Shown: positions 25,135-34,749 of the stretch, piece after piece
Layout: every line of letters starts with the position of its first letter
Numbering within the stretch: the first letter of the stretch is position 1
Assembly: GCF_913055165.1 (NCBI RefSeq)
Contig: NZ_CAJXJS010000019.1
Coordinates: forward strand, 1 to 63,842
DNA length: 63,842 bases
Origin: an uncultured Devosia sp.
Lineage (GTDB): Bacteria > Pseudomonadota > Alphaproteobacteria > Rhizobiales > Devosiaceae
Direction: 5' to 3'
The notes under the pieces: model-generated
Seen by the model: only the letters and a program-made list of their open reading frames with translations
Told to the model about the DNA's origin: nothing
The model's database searches: none
Translations under genes and position numbers: made by a program

Positions 25135-25823
25135 CGCGCCAGCCAGACCTTGATCGCTTCGGCTACCGATTCCGGGTTTTCCATCGTCGGAATGTGTCCG
25201 GCATCAGGGAAAATGACCAGTTCGGCACCTGGAATCATCGATGCCATTTCCTCCGACAGAGGGAGCGGGATGAGCTTGTCCTCGGCGCCGACCCCCACCA
25301 GCGTGGGGACAGCAATGTCCTTCAGGTACGGCCTGGAATCCACGCGTCCCATGATTGCAGTCTGCTGACGCAGATAGGTTTCGACTCCGACGCGCATAGC
25401 CATGTCGTGCACGGCCTCGGCGATCGGGCCATCCAGGTGGGCCGGCGCCAGCAGACCCGGCAGGGCCATGCGCGAGACCAGTGCCGACTTGCCTTGCCGC
25501 ACCAGTTCCATTTCAGCCAGGCGCCCCTGTTTGCGCTCGTCGCTATCGGGGCGGGCATTGGTATCGAGAAGGGCGAGATGGGTCACGCGCTCGGGCGCCT
25601 GGCGCATGATTTCGAGTACCACATAGCCACCCATGGAAAGGCCTGCCAGGGCAAAGCGGGCCGGTGCGGCGGCCAGGATGCGCGAGGCCATGCCGGCAAT
25701 GGAATCGTCGCGCGAAACATCAGCGACCGCCGGCGCTATGCCATCGCCAAGCCGTGCAATGAGCGGCTGATAGAGATGGGCATCGCATCTCAGCCCGGGA
25801 ACAAGGACGAGCGGCTGGTACAT
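25131..25823 (-). CDS. Alpha/beta hydrolase
   Basis: A 230-residue alpha/beta hydrolase: oxyanion region VLVPGLRCD, nucleophile elbow GLSMGGYVV, acid in GVGAEDKLIP, and histidine in PDAGHIPTMENP. It resembles small esterases and MhpC/BioH-like hydrolases; the substrate cannot be inferred. ATG 25823 follows AGGAG. Convergent with purK, 4-bp overlap. Confidence 0.85.
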   Translation of the reverse strand: MYQPLVLVPGLRCDAHLYQPLIARLGDGIAPAVADVSRDDSIAGMASRILAAAPARFALAGLSMGGYVVLEIMRQAPERVTHLALLDTNARPDSDERKQGRLAEMELVRQGKSALVSRMALPGLLAPAHLDGPIAEAVHDMAMRVGVETYLRQQTAIMGRVDSRPYLKDIAVPTLVGVGAEDKLIPLPLSEEMASMIPGAELVIFPDAGHIPTMENPESVAEAIKVWLAR

Positions 25824-26037
25824 CGGCAACTCCTGTGTGTCGCCAGAACGGGTAGCGGGCGCGGAGGAAACCCACAAGATGGCTTCAATTTTCCTTGTGC
25901 CAAGTGTGGACAGCGGTGCCTGGATCGGCTATAGAGCCCGCCACGGTGACCGGCTTCGCTGGTCGGCGGGGTGGCTGCTTTGGCCGCACCGCTTCCATCC
26001 AAACAGTTTGCATGAGCTTTGAAAGGGCGGTTGACCT

Positions 26038-26262
26038 TTGCAAGTAGTCGTTCGCGATAACAATGTTGACCAGGCGCTGCGCGCACTGAAGAAGAAGCTG
26101 CAGCGCGAAGGTGTCTTCCGCGAGATGAAGCTGCGCAACTACTACGAGAAGCCCTCTGAAAAGAAGGCTCGCCAGAAGGCCGAGGCTGTTCGCCGCGCCC
26201 GCAAGCTGGCCCGTAAGCGCGCACAGCGCGAGGGCGGTATCGTGGCAGCTGGCCGCGCATAA
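26038..26262 (+). CDS. rpsU: 30S ribosomal protein S21
   Basis: A 74-residue S21 ([20 protein letters not shown] ... [20 protein letters not shown]) with the basic, alphaproteobacterial form of the family and a Lys/Arg-rich tail. Translation starts at TTG 26038: the next in-frame codon upstream is a stop within two codons, and no ATG is available. A rho-independent terminator follows at 26285. Confidence 0.95.
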   Translation: MQVVVRDNNVDQALRALKKKLQREGVFREMKLRNYYEKPSEKKARQKAEAVRRARKLARKRAQREGGIVAAGRA

Positions 26263-26284
26263 GCGTTTTTCGGCGCTCTCAATC

Positions 26285-26320
26285 AAACACCGCTCCGGGT
26301 TCCGGGGCGGTGTTTTTTGT
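26285..26320 (+). terminator. Intrinsic terminator of rpsU
   Basis: AAACACCGC (26285-26293) and GCGGTGTTT (26307-26315) form a perfect 9-bp stem followed by a run of T, 23 bp after the rpsU stop codon. Confidence 0.9.
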
Positions 26321-26346
26321 TGGCCGGAGCTTGGGTGAGGGTGCGA

Positions 26347-27165
26347 TCAGCGCCCCAGCGCCGTGTCGAAGAACGGCACAGCCTGTTGCCAGATGCCGGC
26401 ATCCCAGAGATCCGAGTGGTCGGCGCCCTCGACAATCCAGAGCGCATTGGGGTTTGGCGCCAGCGCATAGAGCCGTTCGCCATTGGTCACGTCGATTGTG
26501 CGGTCGGCGGTGCCGTGAGCGATCAGCACCGGCTCAGCGACATTCTCGATCCAGAGATCGTTGCGGAACTGGTCCTGCATGACAAGGCCCACCGGGAGCA
26601 CCGGATAGCGCTCTGCCGCAACATTGACCGCCGACAGGAAGGGTGTTTCGAGCAGCAGTGCGGTGGCATCACGCTGGCTGGCCACATAGGTCGCAGGTCC
26701 CGAGCCGAGCGAGCGCCCCCAGATCAGGATCGGTGCGTCGGTTTGGGCGGCAAGCCAGTCATGGGCTGCCAGGGCGTCGGTCAGGATATTGGCTTCCGAG
26801 ATATCGCCGGGCGACGCCGGAAAGCCGCGATAGTCGAAGGCCAGGAACCCATAGCCGTCCGCGACGAAGCGCTCGTAGCGCTCGTTCTCTTCGGTAAAAC
26901 TCTTGGAGTTGCCCTTGTAGTAGAGAATGACGGGCATGCCGGGGCGCGGTGCCTGATACCAGCCATTGATTTCCGACCCACCCGAGGCAATGGCGATCGC
27001 GCGAGCCTCTTCCAGGTCCGTGCTCTCCAGCGCGTAAACTTCGCCGATGGCGTTGTACTGAAGGGTGCGCTGGTTGACATACATATAGGCCACCACGCCG
27101 GCATAGCCGATGGCGAACACAATCAGGATGGCGAGGAGCAGGCGGCGGAGAGTCTTCACGATCAT
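26347..27165 (-). CDS. Membrane-anchored alpha/beta hydrolase (BEM46/ABHD13-like)
   Basis: A 272-residue protein with an N-terminal membrane anchor (LLLAILIVFAIGYAGVVAYMY) and a hydrolase domain facing the periplasm. The nucleophile elbow is IWGRSLGSGPA, the acid is in HGTADRTID and the histidine in EGADHSDLW. The FDYRGFPASPG segment is typical of the BEM46 subgroup. Substrate unknown. ATG 27165 is preferred to one five codons upstream. Confidence 0.82.
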   Translation of the reverse strand: MIVKTLRRLLLAILIVFAIGYAGVVAYMYVNQRTLQYNAIGEVYALESTDLEEARAIAIASGGSEINGWYQAPRPGMPVILYYKGNSKSFTEENERYERFVADGYGFLAFDYRGFPASPGDISEANILTDALAAHDWLAAQTDAPILIWGRSLGSGPATYVASQRDATALLLETPFLSAVNVAAERYPVLPVGLVMQDQFRNDLWIENVAEPVLIAHGTADRTIDVTNGERLYALAPNPNALWIVEGADHSDLWDAGIWQQAVPFFDTALGR

Positions 27166-27213
27166 TTCCCGGCAATGCAATTTGCCGGACTATAGCAGCC
27201 TGCGGCGTTCGCG

Positions 27214-27852
27214 TCAGAGCTCGGAAAGAGTCTTGTCGATTGCCTGCGCAAAGACCTCATCCGGCTGGGCCCCGGAGAGGGCATATTTCTCGGCGAAGAC
27301 GAAAAACGGCACGCCGCGGATGCCCTGTTGGGCAGCGCTGGTCGCCAGCTCTGCGGTAATGGCGAGTTCGTTCTCGTCATTGATCGCGTCCATGGCGTCC
27401 CCGCGATCCCACCCATATTCGGCGGCGATGTCGATCAGCACGTTATCGTCATTGATCTGGCGGTGATCGAGGAAATAGGCCTCGGCAATGGCGTTGGCCA
27501 GCTCGTGCTGATTGCCATTGGGCTTGCTGAGGCGGGTCAGGGTATGCGCCTTGGCGGTGTTGAACATGCGCGGCTGGCGGCTGAGATCGAGCGTGATCCC
27601 CGCCTTCTGCGCCTCGCTTTCCACGCGCGCCCACATCTCGGCCGGGTCGCGACCATATTTCTGGCGCAGCATTTCGCCCACATCTACGCCCTCGGGTGGC
27701 ACGGAGGGATCGAGGTAGAAGGGGTGGTTTTCGATCTCCACCTCGACGTCGTCCGGCAGGCTGGCGATCGCCTGGTCCAGCCGCGCCGAGCCGACAAGGC
27801 ACCAGGGACACACCACGTCGGTAAAGACATCGATCTTGAGCAGCTTGGCCAT
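27214..27852 (-). CDS. DsbA-family oxidoreductase, FrnE-like
   Basis: A 212-residue thioredoxin-fold protein with an inserted helical domain, the active-site CPWC near residue 15 (FTDVVCPWCLVG) and the cis-proline loop GIRGVPFFVF. There is no signal peptide, so it is cytoplasmic, as in the FrnE/2-hydroxychromene-2-carboxylate isomerase group. Members are implicated in disulfide exchange under oxidative stress. Confidence 0.88.
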   Translation of the reverse strand: MAKLLKIDVFTDVVCPWCLVGSARLDQAIASLPDDVEVEIENHPFYLDPSVPPEGVDVGEMLRQKYGRDPAEMWARVESEAQKAGITLDLSRQPRMFNTAKAHTLTRLSKPNGNQHELANAIAEAYFLDHRQINDDNVLIDIAAEYGWDRGDAMDAINDENELAITAELATSAAQQGIRGVPFFVFAEKYALSGAQPDEVFAQAIDKTLSEL

Positions 27853-27934
27853 CGGGTATTCCTCGAAGCGTACAATGCCCCGCCCAGATGGCGGCCCAAG
27901 CGCCGTCTGGCAAGAGGGTACCTTGAGGTAACTG

Positions 27935-28489
27935 TCAGGCCGGCGCCTGGGGCTGATCAGTCATCAGGGCAAAGGGCGGGGTGTAGGCGGCCGTCATGAT
28001 CAGTCCCAGCGTGGCGCTGAGGCCCAGCACAATGCTGCTCGGTGCCATCAGCCAACTTGCCAGCCTGGATATGCGAGCCACCCGTGCCATGGTTGCCACG
28101 GATAGCAGAAACAGGCTCGTGCAGACGATGCTCAATTGCAGCGAGTCGAGCGGCGGGGTGGCAAAGGGCAACACCACATAGGCCACGGTCAGGGCGCCCA
28201 GCCATATGCTCGATCCGGCCGCCTTTGGCTGCAAGGTGAGGGCCCACCAGGCGGCGCCCAGACAGGCCAGTTGAATCAGGTGCAGAGCTGCACCGGCCGG
28301 TCCGGGCAGGCCGAATGGCGAGAAGAACAGGGGAATGATGCCGATTGCCTCAGCGCCCAGATTGAGAAGGCCGAACAGCCCCAGTGGGAGACCGGCGCAC
28401 ATAACCAGGCGGAGCGCCTCGCGGGCCTGCTTGACGCCGGCTTGGGTCGGGTTCGATACGGATTGGGCGGGCAATGCTGTGGTGGCCAT
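27935..28489 (-). CDS. Integral membrane protein of unknown function
   Basis: A 184-residue protein with five hydrophobic segments (for example LVMCAGLPLGLFGLLNLGAE and IVCTSLFLLSVATMARV) and short loops. I do not recognise the family. ATG 28489 has GGGGAG 8 nt upstream. It stands alone on the minus strand, divergent from slyX. Confidence 0.7.
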   Translation of the reverse strand: MATTALPAQSVSNPTQAGVKQAREALRLVMCAGLPLGLFGLLNLGAEAIGIIPLFFSPFGLPGPAGAALHLIQLACLGAAWWALTLQPKAAGSSIWLGALTVAYVVLPFATPPLDSLQLSIVCTSLFLLSVATMARVARISRLASWLMAPSSIVLGLSATLGLIMTAAYTPPFALMTDQPQAPA

Positions 28490-28638
28490 TTTGGCGGCTC
28501 CCCATTGGCAGATCGTGCGCAATCAATGGCCGAATGGGGATATGGGTTCCGCCTACGTCAATTGCGCTGAAGCCGTCCCACCCCTTGCGGATGGGCCAAG
28601 CGCCCCCTATTGCGGGGCTTCGGAGCATGGAGAGACCA

Positions 28639-28851
28639 ATGAGCGGCGCCGCGGAAAGTGAACGGATCGACGCGCTGGAAACGCGCATCGCCTATCAGGA
28701 CCAGACCATTGAAGAGCTCAACGCAGCCCTGACCGCGCAATGGAAGACGATCGACCTGCTCACCAAGAAGCTCGCCACGCTTGAGGAGCAGGTGCGCTCG
28801 GGCAGTTTCATTGCAGATCCGGCTACCGAAAAGCCACCGCCGCATTATTGA
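28639..28851 (+). CDS. slyX: SlyX-family protein
   Basis: A 70-residue protein of SlyX layout: a coiled coil (ERIDALETRIAYQDQTIEEL ... LTKKLATLEEQV) and the C-terminal PPPHY motif shared by the family. Function unknown. GGAGAG precedes the ATG. Confidence 0.88.
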   Translation: MSGAAESERIDALETRIAYQDQTIEELNAALTAQWKTIDLLTKKLATLEEQVRSGSFIADPATEKPPPHY

Positions 28852-28890
28852 GCGGCGTTCGAACCTGTTCGATCAGCCGTCCGCCGGCGA

Positions 28891-30456
28891 TCAAGACCGC
28901 TCCAGCCCCACAGCGCCGCGGAAGGCAGTGATATGGTCGGCGGGCGGCTTGCCCTCAGGTGCAGTGTCTGTCCAGTAGAAATTATGGGTGAAGAGCCGCC
29001 AGCCCAGCCGGCCCCAGGTAATCTCCACGCGGTGGTCGCTGATGCCCGGCCCGAATCGGTCGGCGCCTGACAATGGTCCCGAGATTGCATCGCCCAGCAG
29101 AAAGAGGGGGGAGTTGCTGCGATCATAAATATTGGTCCAGCGCACCACGGAGAACACGGCGGCATGGTGGGCAGCGTCGCCTTTTTGCGGGTCGGGGTAG
29201 ATGGCGCCTCGGTTCTCATCATAGGGCTGCGGTGGCGCTGTGGGCAGCACGCGCTCGGTCTTCATGCGCGAGAAGTCGGTGCTGCCATCGGTGATGAGAA
29301 ACTCGGCGCTCGAGAGGGGGGAGCCCAGCGTCACCAGATCTGAAATCTTCCAGCCGGAGAGCTTCGCAGTCCCCGGCTGGCCCTTCTGTCGGCGCAACGA
29401 GTCGAAGAGCTGCCACTGCAATTGCTGGTAACGTTCGACGACGGATGGGTCCCATGTCTCCCCGCCATTCTCGGCTACGAAAGCGTCCAGGGTCGCGAAG
29501 GCGGCCAGGGCCTCGGGAGGGGGCGGGTTGTCCTTGGTCGGGCCCACCTCGCGCCAGAGAATATGCAACAGATCGTAGGCCAAGACCGAACCGAGGGAGT
29601 GGGCGACCACCACCACCCGGTCATATTCGGGATCTTCATGCAGCGCCTTGAGCAGGGCCAGGCCACGATTGCGCACGCCTTGGCGGCTTTGCACCGTCTC
29701 GGTCTGGGCGGATAGATAGCTGGCCGCGTCGCCGAAATAGGGCAGCAGCAGCGTGCCGGCGAGATAGGCCAGCGTTCCCAGCACCATCAGATTGGCGACA
29801 TGCCCGTTCCAGCCGAAGCTGTCGAGAATGCCGATCGCCACGGCAAAGACCAAGACCTGGCGGGGCAGTCGCTTGATGAAGCCGAGCGGTCGGAAGAATT
29901 TCGGCAGCAGGATGAGCGCCAGGGCGATGAGACTTATCATGTGGCCACGGACGGCCTCAGCGGACACGAAGTGATCATACCAATTGGTATTGAGCACTTG
30001 TGGCAGGGCGAGCAGGGCGCCAAAGGCGCTGATGGTGGCCAGAACCGTCAGCATCCAGAATACGGCCCAGGGCCAGCGCATGTGCCTGGGCACATAGGCC
30101 GGGTCGATCCAGAGCAATCTCCTGATCCAGCGCCAGAGATTGCGGATCGGCGTGGCGTTGAGCAGGTCGGCATAATAGAGCTCGAAGAAGTCGGTGCGCC
30201 GTCCATTGTGCTCGGGCGTGGTGATCCGCTGCAATTCATAGAGGCCGCTCTTGTCGTCAGGGACGATCCAGATGGGACGCGGTCGGGGATAGGTTTCGCC
30301 GGGCGTGTCGAGCTGTGGATTGTCCTGCCAGAGCGCGCCGACAAAATCGCGGATCGTGCCCATGGGGCGCTGTTCGCCTTGGCCGTGGACGATGACGATG
30401 GCCTGGCGCTTGATCGGCGCCGGCGCTGCAGCGCGCTTTCTCGGTGCTCTTGCCAT
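28891..30456 (-). CDS. Membrane protein with a split lipase-like alpha/beta-hydrolase domain
   Basis: A 521-residue protein. IVIVHGQGEQ (residues 20-29) looks like the oxyanion strand of a lipase and VVVVAHSLGSVLAYDLL (about 285) is a clear G/A-x-S-x-G nucleophile elbow. Four hydrophobic helices lie between them (about 128-250). The hydrolase fold is thus interrupted by a membrane block, an unusual layout. A late histidine is in ISDHRVEITWG. No precise family recognised; a lipid or ester substrate in the inner membrane is a reasonable guess. Confidence 0.78.
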   Translation of the reverse strand: MARAPRKRAAAPAPIKRQAIVIVHGQGEQRPMGTIRDFVGALWQDNPQLDTPGETYPRPRPIWIVPDDKSGLYELQRITTPEHNGRRTDFFELYYADLLNATPIRNLWRWIRRLLWIDPAYVPRHMRWPWAVFWMLTVLATISAFGALLALPQVLNTNWYDHFVSAEAVRGHMISLIALALILLPKFFRPLGFIKRLPRQVLVFAVAIGILDSFGWNGHVANLMVLGTLAYLAGTLLLPYFGDAASYLSAQTETVQSRQGVRNRGLALLKALHEDPEYDRVVVVAHSLGSVLAYDLLHILWREVGPTKDNPPPPEALAAFATLDAFVAENGGETWDPSVVERYQQLQWQLFDSLRRQKGQPGTAKLSGWKISDLVTLGSPLSSAEFLITDGSTDFSRMKTERVLPTAPPQPYDENRGAIYPDPQKGDAAHHAAVFSVVRWTNIYDRSNSPLFLLGDAISGPLSGADRFGPGISDHRVEITWGRLGWRLFTHNFYWTDTAPEGKPPADHITAFRGAVGLERS

Positions 30457-30513
30457 GGTCCCCCTCCCAATGGGGCAAAGACTAGGGCAAGCGCGCCTGC
30501 AAGGAAACGGTCT

Positions 30514-31122
30514 CTAGCGGGCCGTGCCTATCGCGACCCAGGTGGCTATGCCGATCAGCAGCACGGCAAAGACCCCTCCCATGACGCGGCGGCGCTCCGG
30601 ACGGGTCAGCAGGGGTTGTACACTGCCTGCGAGCAGGACCACACTGGCATGAACCCCCGTGGCGACGACCACATAGGCGGTGGCGAAGAGCACTGTCTCC
30701 CGAACCGTGGTGGTGGTGAGAAAGCCGGGCATGACGGTGATGTAGAAGAGCGCGGCCTTGGGGTTGAGCAAATTGGTGATCAGCCCGCGTCGGAAATAGC
30801 GCCAATTGTTTCCATCAGGATCGAGAGGGGCAATTGGCCGGCGCGAGTCGCTCCAGGCCTCCCAGGCCAGATAGAGCAGATAGGCAACGCCGGACCAGCG
30901 CAGGCTCTGGTAGAGCCAGGGCTGCTCGAGCACCAGGGCGCCTAGCCCGAAAACTGCCAGCAGGCCAAGCAGTGCCAGGCCCAAGGCAACTCCGCCCACG
31001 GCTGCCAGACCCGGCGCCCGTCCCCGCGCGGCCGCGAGGATGGCGAGATAGGTCATATTCGGGCCTGGCGTCAGTTCGATCAGCAGGCTGGCTACAGCGA
31101 ATGAAAAAAGCGCGGCACTCAT
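30514..31122 (-). CDS. LysE/RhtB-family amino-acid exporter
   Basis: A 202-residue permease with six hydrophobic segments and the family N-terminal signature LLIELTPGPNMTYLA. Such proteins export amino acids or related metabolites. The start codon at 31120-31122 has no Shine-Dalgarno and lies in the loop of a perfect 11-bp hairpin (31106-31134) that looks like the terminator of the upstream pnt operon, so translation initiation may be controlled by that structure. Confidence 0.88.
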   Translation of the reverse strand: MSAALFSFAVASLLIELTPGPNMTYLAILAAARGRAPGLAAVGGVALGLALLGLLAVFGLGALVLEQPWLYQSLRWSGVAYLLYLAWEAWSDSRRPIAPLDPDGNNWRYFRRGLITNLLNPKAALFYITVMPGFLTTTTVRETVLFATAYVVVATGVHASVVLLAGSVQPLLTRPERRRVMGGVFAVLLIGIATWVAIGTAR

Positions 31123-31135
31123 GGCCGCGCTTTTC
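31104..31135 (-). terminator. Terminator-like hairpin spanning the lysE-family start codon
   Basis: AAAAGCGCGGC (31106-31116) and GCCGCGCTTTT (31124-31134) pair perfectly around a 7-nt loop. On the minus strand the stem is followed by a T run, placed 28 bp after the pntB stop codon, as for a terminator of the pnt operon. The first codons of the downstream permease make up its 3' arm. Confidence 0.7.
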
Positions 31136-31162
31136 CGATTTTGCTTGGCTCCAACACGAACC

Positions 31163-32569
<1,407 letters not shown>

Positions 32570-32576
32570 TTTTCGA

Positions 32577-32939
32577 TCAGCCCTTCTTCTTGTACATGGC
32601 CAGCATTCGCTGGGTCACCAGGAACCCGCCGAAGATGTTCACGCTTGCGAACACCAGAGCGATGAAGCCGAAGAGTTTCGATACCCAGCTGGCGTCATTG
32701 GCGAGATGCACGCCCACGGCCAGCAGGGCGCCGACTACGATCACCGAGGAGATGGCGTTGGTGACGCTCATCAGCGGCGTGTGCAGGGCCGGGGTAACGC
32801 TCCAGACCACGAAATAGCCAACGAAGATCGCCAGCACGAAAATGGCAAGGCGGAAGGTGAAGGGGTCGATGGCGCCGCCAATGGCCCCATGGGCCACGGC
32901 TGCACCGGCATCGGCGATGTGTTCGGCCGTCGTTTCCAT
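32577..32939 (-). CDS. pntAb: NAD(P) transhydrogenase subunit alpha, membrane part
   Basis: A 120-residue protein with three or four hydrophobic helices ([59 protein letters not shown]). It is the separate C-terminal membrane segment of the alpha subunit, as in Rhodospirillum-type three-gene transhydrogenases. One base separates it from pntAa upstream. Confidence 0.93.
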   Translation of the reverse strand: METTAEHIADAGAAVAHGAIGGAIDPFTFRLAIFVLAIFVGYFVVWSVTPALHTPLMSVTNAISSVIVVGALLAVGVHLANDASWVSKLFGFIALVFASVNIFGGFLVTQRMLAMYKKKG

Positions 32940-34466
32940 TTACTTGTCTCCTCCCTCGGGGGCGGCAGGCTTCTTCGCTGCCGGCTTTCTGGCAGCAGGT
33001 CTTTTGGTTGCAGGCGCCTTGGCCGGAGCATCTGCTTGCGGATGGGCTTCGGCTGCCGCCTTGGCGGCAGGCTTTTTCGCGGGGGCCTTGCGCGCAGGCT
33101 TGGCTTCCGGGTCATGCGCGACATCGCCCTTGGGCGCGGCAGCGCTCTTTGGTGCAGCAGACTTGGCCGTCGCGGGTTTGGCCGTGGCAGATTTGCGGGC
33201 TGCCGGCTTCTTTGCTGCAGCGGGCTTGGCTTCCGGATCGGGGGCCAAGTCGGCCTTGGTGGAGGCCTTCCGGGCCGCAGGCTTTTTCGCCGGAGCGGGC
33301 TTGGCCTCGGGGTCATGCGCAACGTCTGCGAGTGCTGCCGCGGCAGGTGCAAAATTCGGATGCACCACAGCGCCGTCGCGCGTCAGCACGGTTGCCTTGA
33401 CCAGTTCGTCATCCCAGTTGATGGCGAGCTTCTTTTCCTTCTTGTCGACCAGCGTGTCGATGAAGGCGAGCAGGTTGCGGGCATAAAGCTGGCTGGCAGT
33501 GGTCGGGATATGACCGGCCAGATTGGTGTAGCCGATGATGGTCACGCCCTTGTGGGTCACGACCTTGCCCGGCTGGGTCAGTTCGACATTGCCGCCGCGC
33601 TCGGCCGCGAGGTCGACGATCACCGATCCGGGCGCCATGGATTCAACCATGGCCTTGGTCACCAGCTTGGGCGCGGGCCGGCCCGGAATGAGCGCCGTGG
33701 TGATGACGATATCCTGCTTGGAAATGTGCCCGGCGACCAGTTCGGCCTGGGCGGCCTGTTCGTCCTTGGTCAGTTCGCGCGCGTAGCCGCCGGTGCCCGA
33801 GGCGTCCTTGAGGGCGTCGGTCATGATAAACTTGGCGCCCAAAGATTCCACCTGTTCGCCGGCTGCGGCGCGCACATCGGTGGCCGAGACCACAGCGCCA
33901 AGGCGCTTGGCGGTGGCGATGGCCTGAAGGCCGGCCACGCCCGCACCCATCACGAAGGCCTTGGCCGGACGCACCGTGCCAGCGGCTGTCATCATCATGG
34001 GCAGGGCGCGATCGAAGACGCCCACGGCCTCGATGACGGCCTGATAGCCGGCTAGGTTCGCCTGTGAAGAGAGAATGTCCATGACCTGGGCGCGGGTGAT
34101 GCGCGGCATGAACTCCATGGAGACCGCGGCCACGCCCGCCTTGGCGAGGGCGTCTATGTCCTTGTCATTACCATAGGGGTCAAGGGCGCCGATCAGCAGG
34201 GCACCGGTGTTGACGCCGTTGAGCGTGCTGGCCGCAGGGCGCCGCACGCAGAGCACGATATCCGCACCCTTGAGCGTTGCAGCTGTCGTCGCGCCAATCG
34301 TCGCGCCGGCCTCAGTATACTGTTCGTCCGAGATGCGGGAGCCGGAACCGGCGCCTGCTTCGATGACAACCTGGCCGCCCAGGGCGACATATTTGGCGAC
34401 GGTCTCGGGGGTGGCAGCCACGCGGCTCTCACCCTCGAACCGTTCGCGCAACACGGCAATTTTCAT
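32940..34466 (-). CDS. pntAa: NAD(P) transhydrogenase subunit alpha (NAD-binding part) with a histone-H1-like tail
   Basis: A 508-residue protein. Residues 1-378 are an ordinary NAD-binding PntAa related to alanine dehydrogenase (RERFEGESRVAATPE at the start, GAGVAGLQA at about 174, RPAPKLVT and the GYTNLAGHIP motif later). The remaining 130 residues are an Ala/Lys/Pro-rich tail with at least three near-repeats of a (D)xAxDPEAKPA unit followed by AKKPAARK-type blocks, like bacterial histone-H1-like proteins. The separated PntAa form normally ends near residue 380. The same frame runs without break into pntAb, so this is not an annotation artefact. AGGAGAG precedes ATG 34466. Confidence 0.93.
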   Translation of the reverse strand: MKIAVLRERFEGESRVAATPETVAKYVALGGQVVIEAGAGSGSRISDEQYTEAGATIGATTAATLKGADIVLCVRRPAASTLNGVNTGALLIGALDPYGNDKDIDALAKAGVAAVSMEFMPRITRAQVMDILSSQANLAGYQAVIEAVGVFDRALPMMMTAAGTVRPAKAFVMGAGVAGLQAIATAKRLGAVVSATDVRAAAGEQVESLGAKFIMTDALKDASGTGGYARELTKDEQAAQAELVAGHISKQDIVITTALIPGRPAPKLVTKAMVESMAPGSVIVDLAAERGGNVELTQPGKVVTHKGVTIIGYTNLAGHIPTTASQLYARNLLAFIDTLVDKKEKKLAINWDDELVKATVLTRDGAVVHPNFAPAAAALADVAHDPEAKPAPAKKPAARKASTKADLAPDPEAKPAAAKKPAARKSATAKPATAKSAAPKSAAAPKGDVAHDPEAKPARKAPAKKPAAKAAAEAHPQADAPAKAPATKRPAARKPAAKKPAAPEGGDK

Positions 34467-34531
34467 GGAAACTCTCCTGCCCACCTGCCCCGGGGCAGGC
34501 GCGTTTCGTGTGCCTGCGGGTTAGCCTGTGA

Positions 34532-34696
34532 TCAGGGGTTGATCACAAAATAGAGGATCACCACCAGCGCTGCCAGCGCATAGAGCGACCACTTCACCCC
34601 GGTAATGAAGCCGTTATAGGTCTTTTCGTGTTCGGCATAATCCATCGCGGATTCCAGTACCGGTGCTGCGTGATGTTCTGGGCGGGTTTTGGCCAT
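34532..34696 (-). CDS. aa3-type cytochrome c oxidase subunit IV-like peptide
   Basis: A 54-residue peptide: a soluble start (MAKTRPEHHAAPVLESAMDY, then AEHEKTYNGF) and a single hydrophobic helix (WSLYALAALVVILYFV). The AMDYxEHExTY pattern is that of the alphaproteobacterial aa3 oxidase subunit IV, a one-helix accessory subunit. GAGG stands 5 nt before the ATG. It lies directly upstream of the pnt operon on the same strand. Confidence 0.85.
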   Translation of the reverse strand: MAKTRPEHHAAPVLESAMDYAEHEKTYNGFITGVKWSLYALAALVVILYFVINP

Positions 34697-34749
34697 CAGG
34701 TCCTCGAAAGTATACTCGTCTATTGGTGCTAAGCCGAAAGTCTATCGTC

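Noticed and set aside
30482..30530. A possible riboswitch or terminator between the lipase-like gene and the LysE-family gene
   Set aside because: No stable stem with a U tract or conserved aptamer motif could be found; the genes simply follow each other on the minus strand.
32771..33352. A 193-codon Arg/Pro-rich minus-strand frame overlapping the 3' end of pntAa and most of pntAb
   Set aside because: It is the repeat-rich pntAa tail read in a shifted frame; the Pro/Arg composition is a by-product of the Ala/Lys repeats, and pntAb occupies its 3' half.
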